In this document: piece by piece, positions 41,710 through 42,156 of the stretch
Layout of the letters: the number at the start of each line of letters is the position of its first letter
Numbering within the stretch: the first letter of the stretch is position 1
Origin: Candidatus Dadabacteria bacterium
GTDB lineage: Bacteria > Desulfobacterota_D > UBA1144 > Nemesobacterales > Nemesobacteraceae
Length of the DNA: 42,156 nt
NCBI GenBank assembly: GCA_009837205.1
Contig: VXTZ01000019.1
Coordinates: 1 to 42,156, forward strand
Direction: 5' to 3'
Notes under the pieces: generated by a model
Databases searched by the model: none
The model's input: only the letters and a program-made list of their open reading frames with translations
Told to the model about the DNA's origin: nothing
Translations under genes and position numbers: made by a program

Positions 41710-42156
41710 TCAGATGGTCGACAGCTTTGAGATCAGCAGGTGATCGAGCAGAACAAGATTGACCATGGCCTCCGCTATTGGAACAGCCCTGGGGCAAAGA
41801 CATGGATCGTGCCTCCCCTTTACCCGCAGCTGGGTTTTTTCTCCCTCTTTATCCACGGTGTCCTGTACCTGGGATATGGAAGAAGTGGGTTTTATGGCAA
41901 TTCTCACTACCAGATCCGCCCCGCTTGTTATTCCGCCCAGAAGGCCGCCCGAGTTGTTCGTCCTGAAGCCCAGGGTGCCGTCTTCCTTTTTATACATGAG
42001 ATCGTTTACCTGCGAACCTTTCCTCTCGACGACCCCGAAACCCCAACCCAACGCCAAACCCCAAAAAAACCCCAAGCAAATAAAAACGAGCCGCGGCTCC
42101 GCCGGAAACGGGCGGTACAAGGGGAAGCAGAGAACCCTAGGGAAGCACCCCGGGCC
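41710..42156 (-). CDS. aroC: chorismate synthase, 3-prime part
   Basis: Runs off the window edge. The C-terminal half of AroC is clear from about 42065 leftward: GWGFGVVERKGSQVNDLMYKKEDG, TNNSGGLLGGITSGADLVVRIAIKPTSSI, QVQDTVD, and KGRHDPCLCPRAVPIAEAMVNLVLLDHLL. It makes chorismate from EPSP using reduced flavin. The most upstream residues in this frame (LYRPFPAEPRLVFICLGFFWG) do not resemble AroC, and the DNA there is homopolymer-rich, so the last 100 bases may be wrong or chimeric. Confidence 0.85.
   Translation of the reverse strand, partial: GPGCFPRVLCFPLYRPFPAEPRLVFICLGFFWGLALGWGFGVVERKGSQVNDLMYKKEDGTLGFRTNNSGGLLGGITSGADLVVRIAIKPTSSISQVQDTVDKEGEKTQLRVKGRHDPCLCPRAVPIAEAMVNLVLLDHLLISKLSTI

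Overview
This window is about 42 kb of ordinary chromosome from a Gram-negative, free-living-type bacterium. Outer-membrane signs are a BBP2-like beta-barrel porin, two lipoboxes and AxA-type signal peptides. GC looks close to 50% by eye. The gene content (RadC-like/DinG fusion, orphan PilM, F420/FMN luciferase-family enzyme, RAYT protein, siroheme reductase with a HEPN-like tail) would suit an uncultivated lineage near the former Deltaproteobacteria, for example Candidatus Dadabacteria. That placement is an impression, not a result. No prophage, CRISPR array, complete IS element or rRNA was seen.

Layout. 0-2 kb: agmatine-to-putrescine genes (aguB, aguA). 2-5.1 kb: DNA repair methyltransferase, acyl-CoA dehydrogenase and a luciferase-family oxidoreductase. 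5.1-6 kb: a RAYT-type transposase relative that has lost catalytic residues and sits behind a consensus promoter ending at its start codon. 6-10.05 kb (minus): a PTR1/FolM-like reductase, folB, folK, hpt and pepF, with a terminator and a new promoter between folB and folK. 10.2-14 kb: transketolase and phosphoglucose isomerase; rpiA follows at 16.8 kb. 14.2-16.8 kb: an 851-residue exported protein made of two complete precursors joined in frame. 17.7-20.4 kb: CBS-pair protein and siroheme nitrite/sulfite reductase. 20.4-23.3 kb: DUF4186 and a JAMM-DinG fusion. 23.4-25.8 kb: tRNA-Ser followed by an island of broken small genes, a DNA-methylase tail fragment and a Fic protein with repeat operators. 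25.8-30.7 kb: RNase R, a small membrane protein, and an XRE / membrane sensor / lipoprotein / PilM operon. 30.8-34.1 kb: DUF3574 lipoprotein, tRNA-Phe, porin and ammonium channel with a sigma-54-type promoter. 34.3-37.6 kb: fmt, a possible PD-(D/E)XK protein, nadK and prfB with its programmed frameshift. 37.7-42.2 kb: a broken toxin with an intact antitoxin, class V aminotransferase, DUF2461, an XRE antitoxin broken by a stop codon, MAPEG protein, two small unknown genes and the end of aroC.

Together the genes describe nitrogen handling (agmatine deimination, ammonium uptake, nitrite or sulfite reduction, aminotransferase), the sugar-phosphate core (tkt, pgi, rpiA) and folate-linked initiation (folK, folB, PTR1-like reductase, fmt). 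The most unusual items are the fused double precursor with internal signal peptide and C-terminal sorting-like segment, the dead RAYT with a near-leaderless promoter, the XRE-sensor-lipoprotein-PilM operon, and at least three independently decayed defence or addiction genes.
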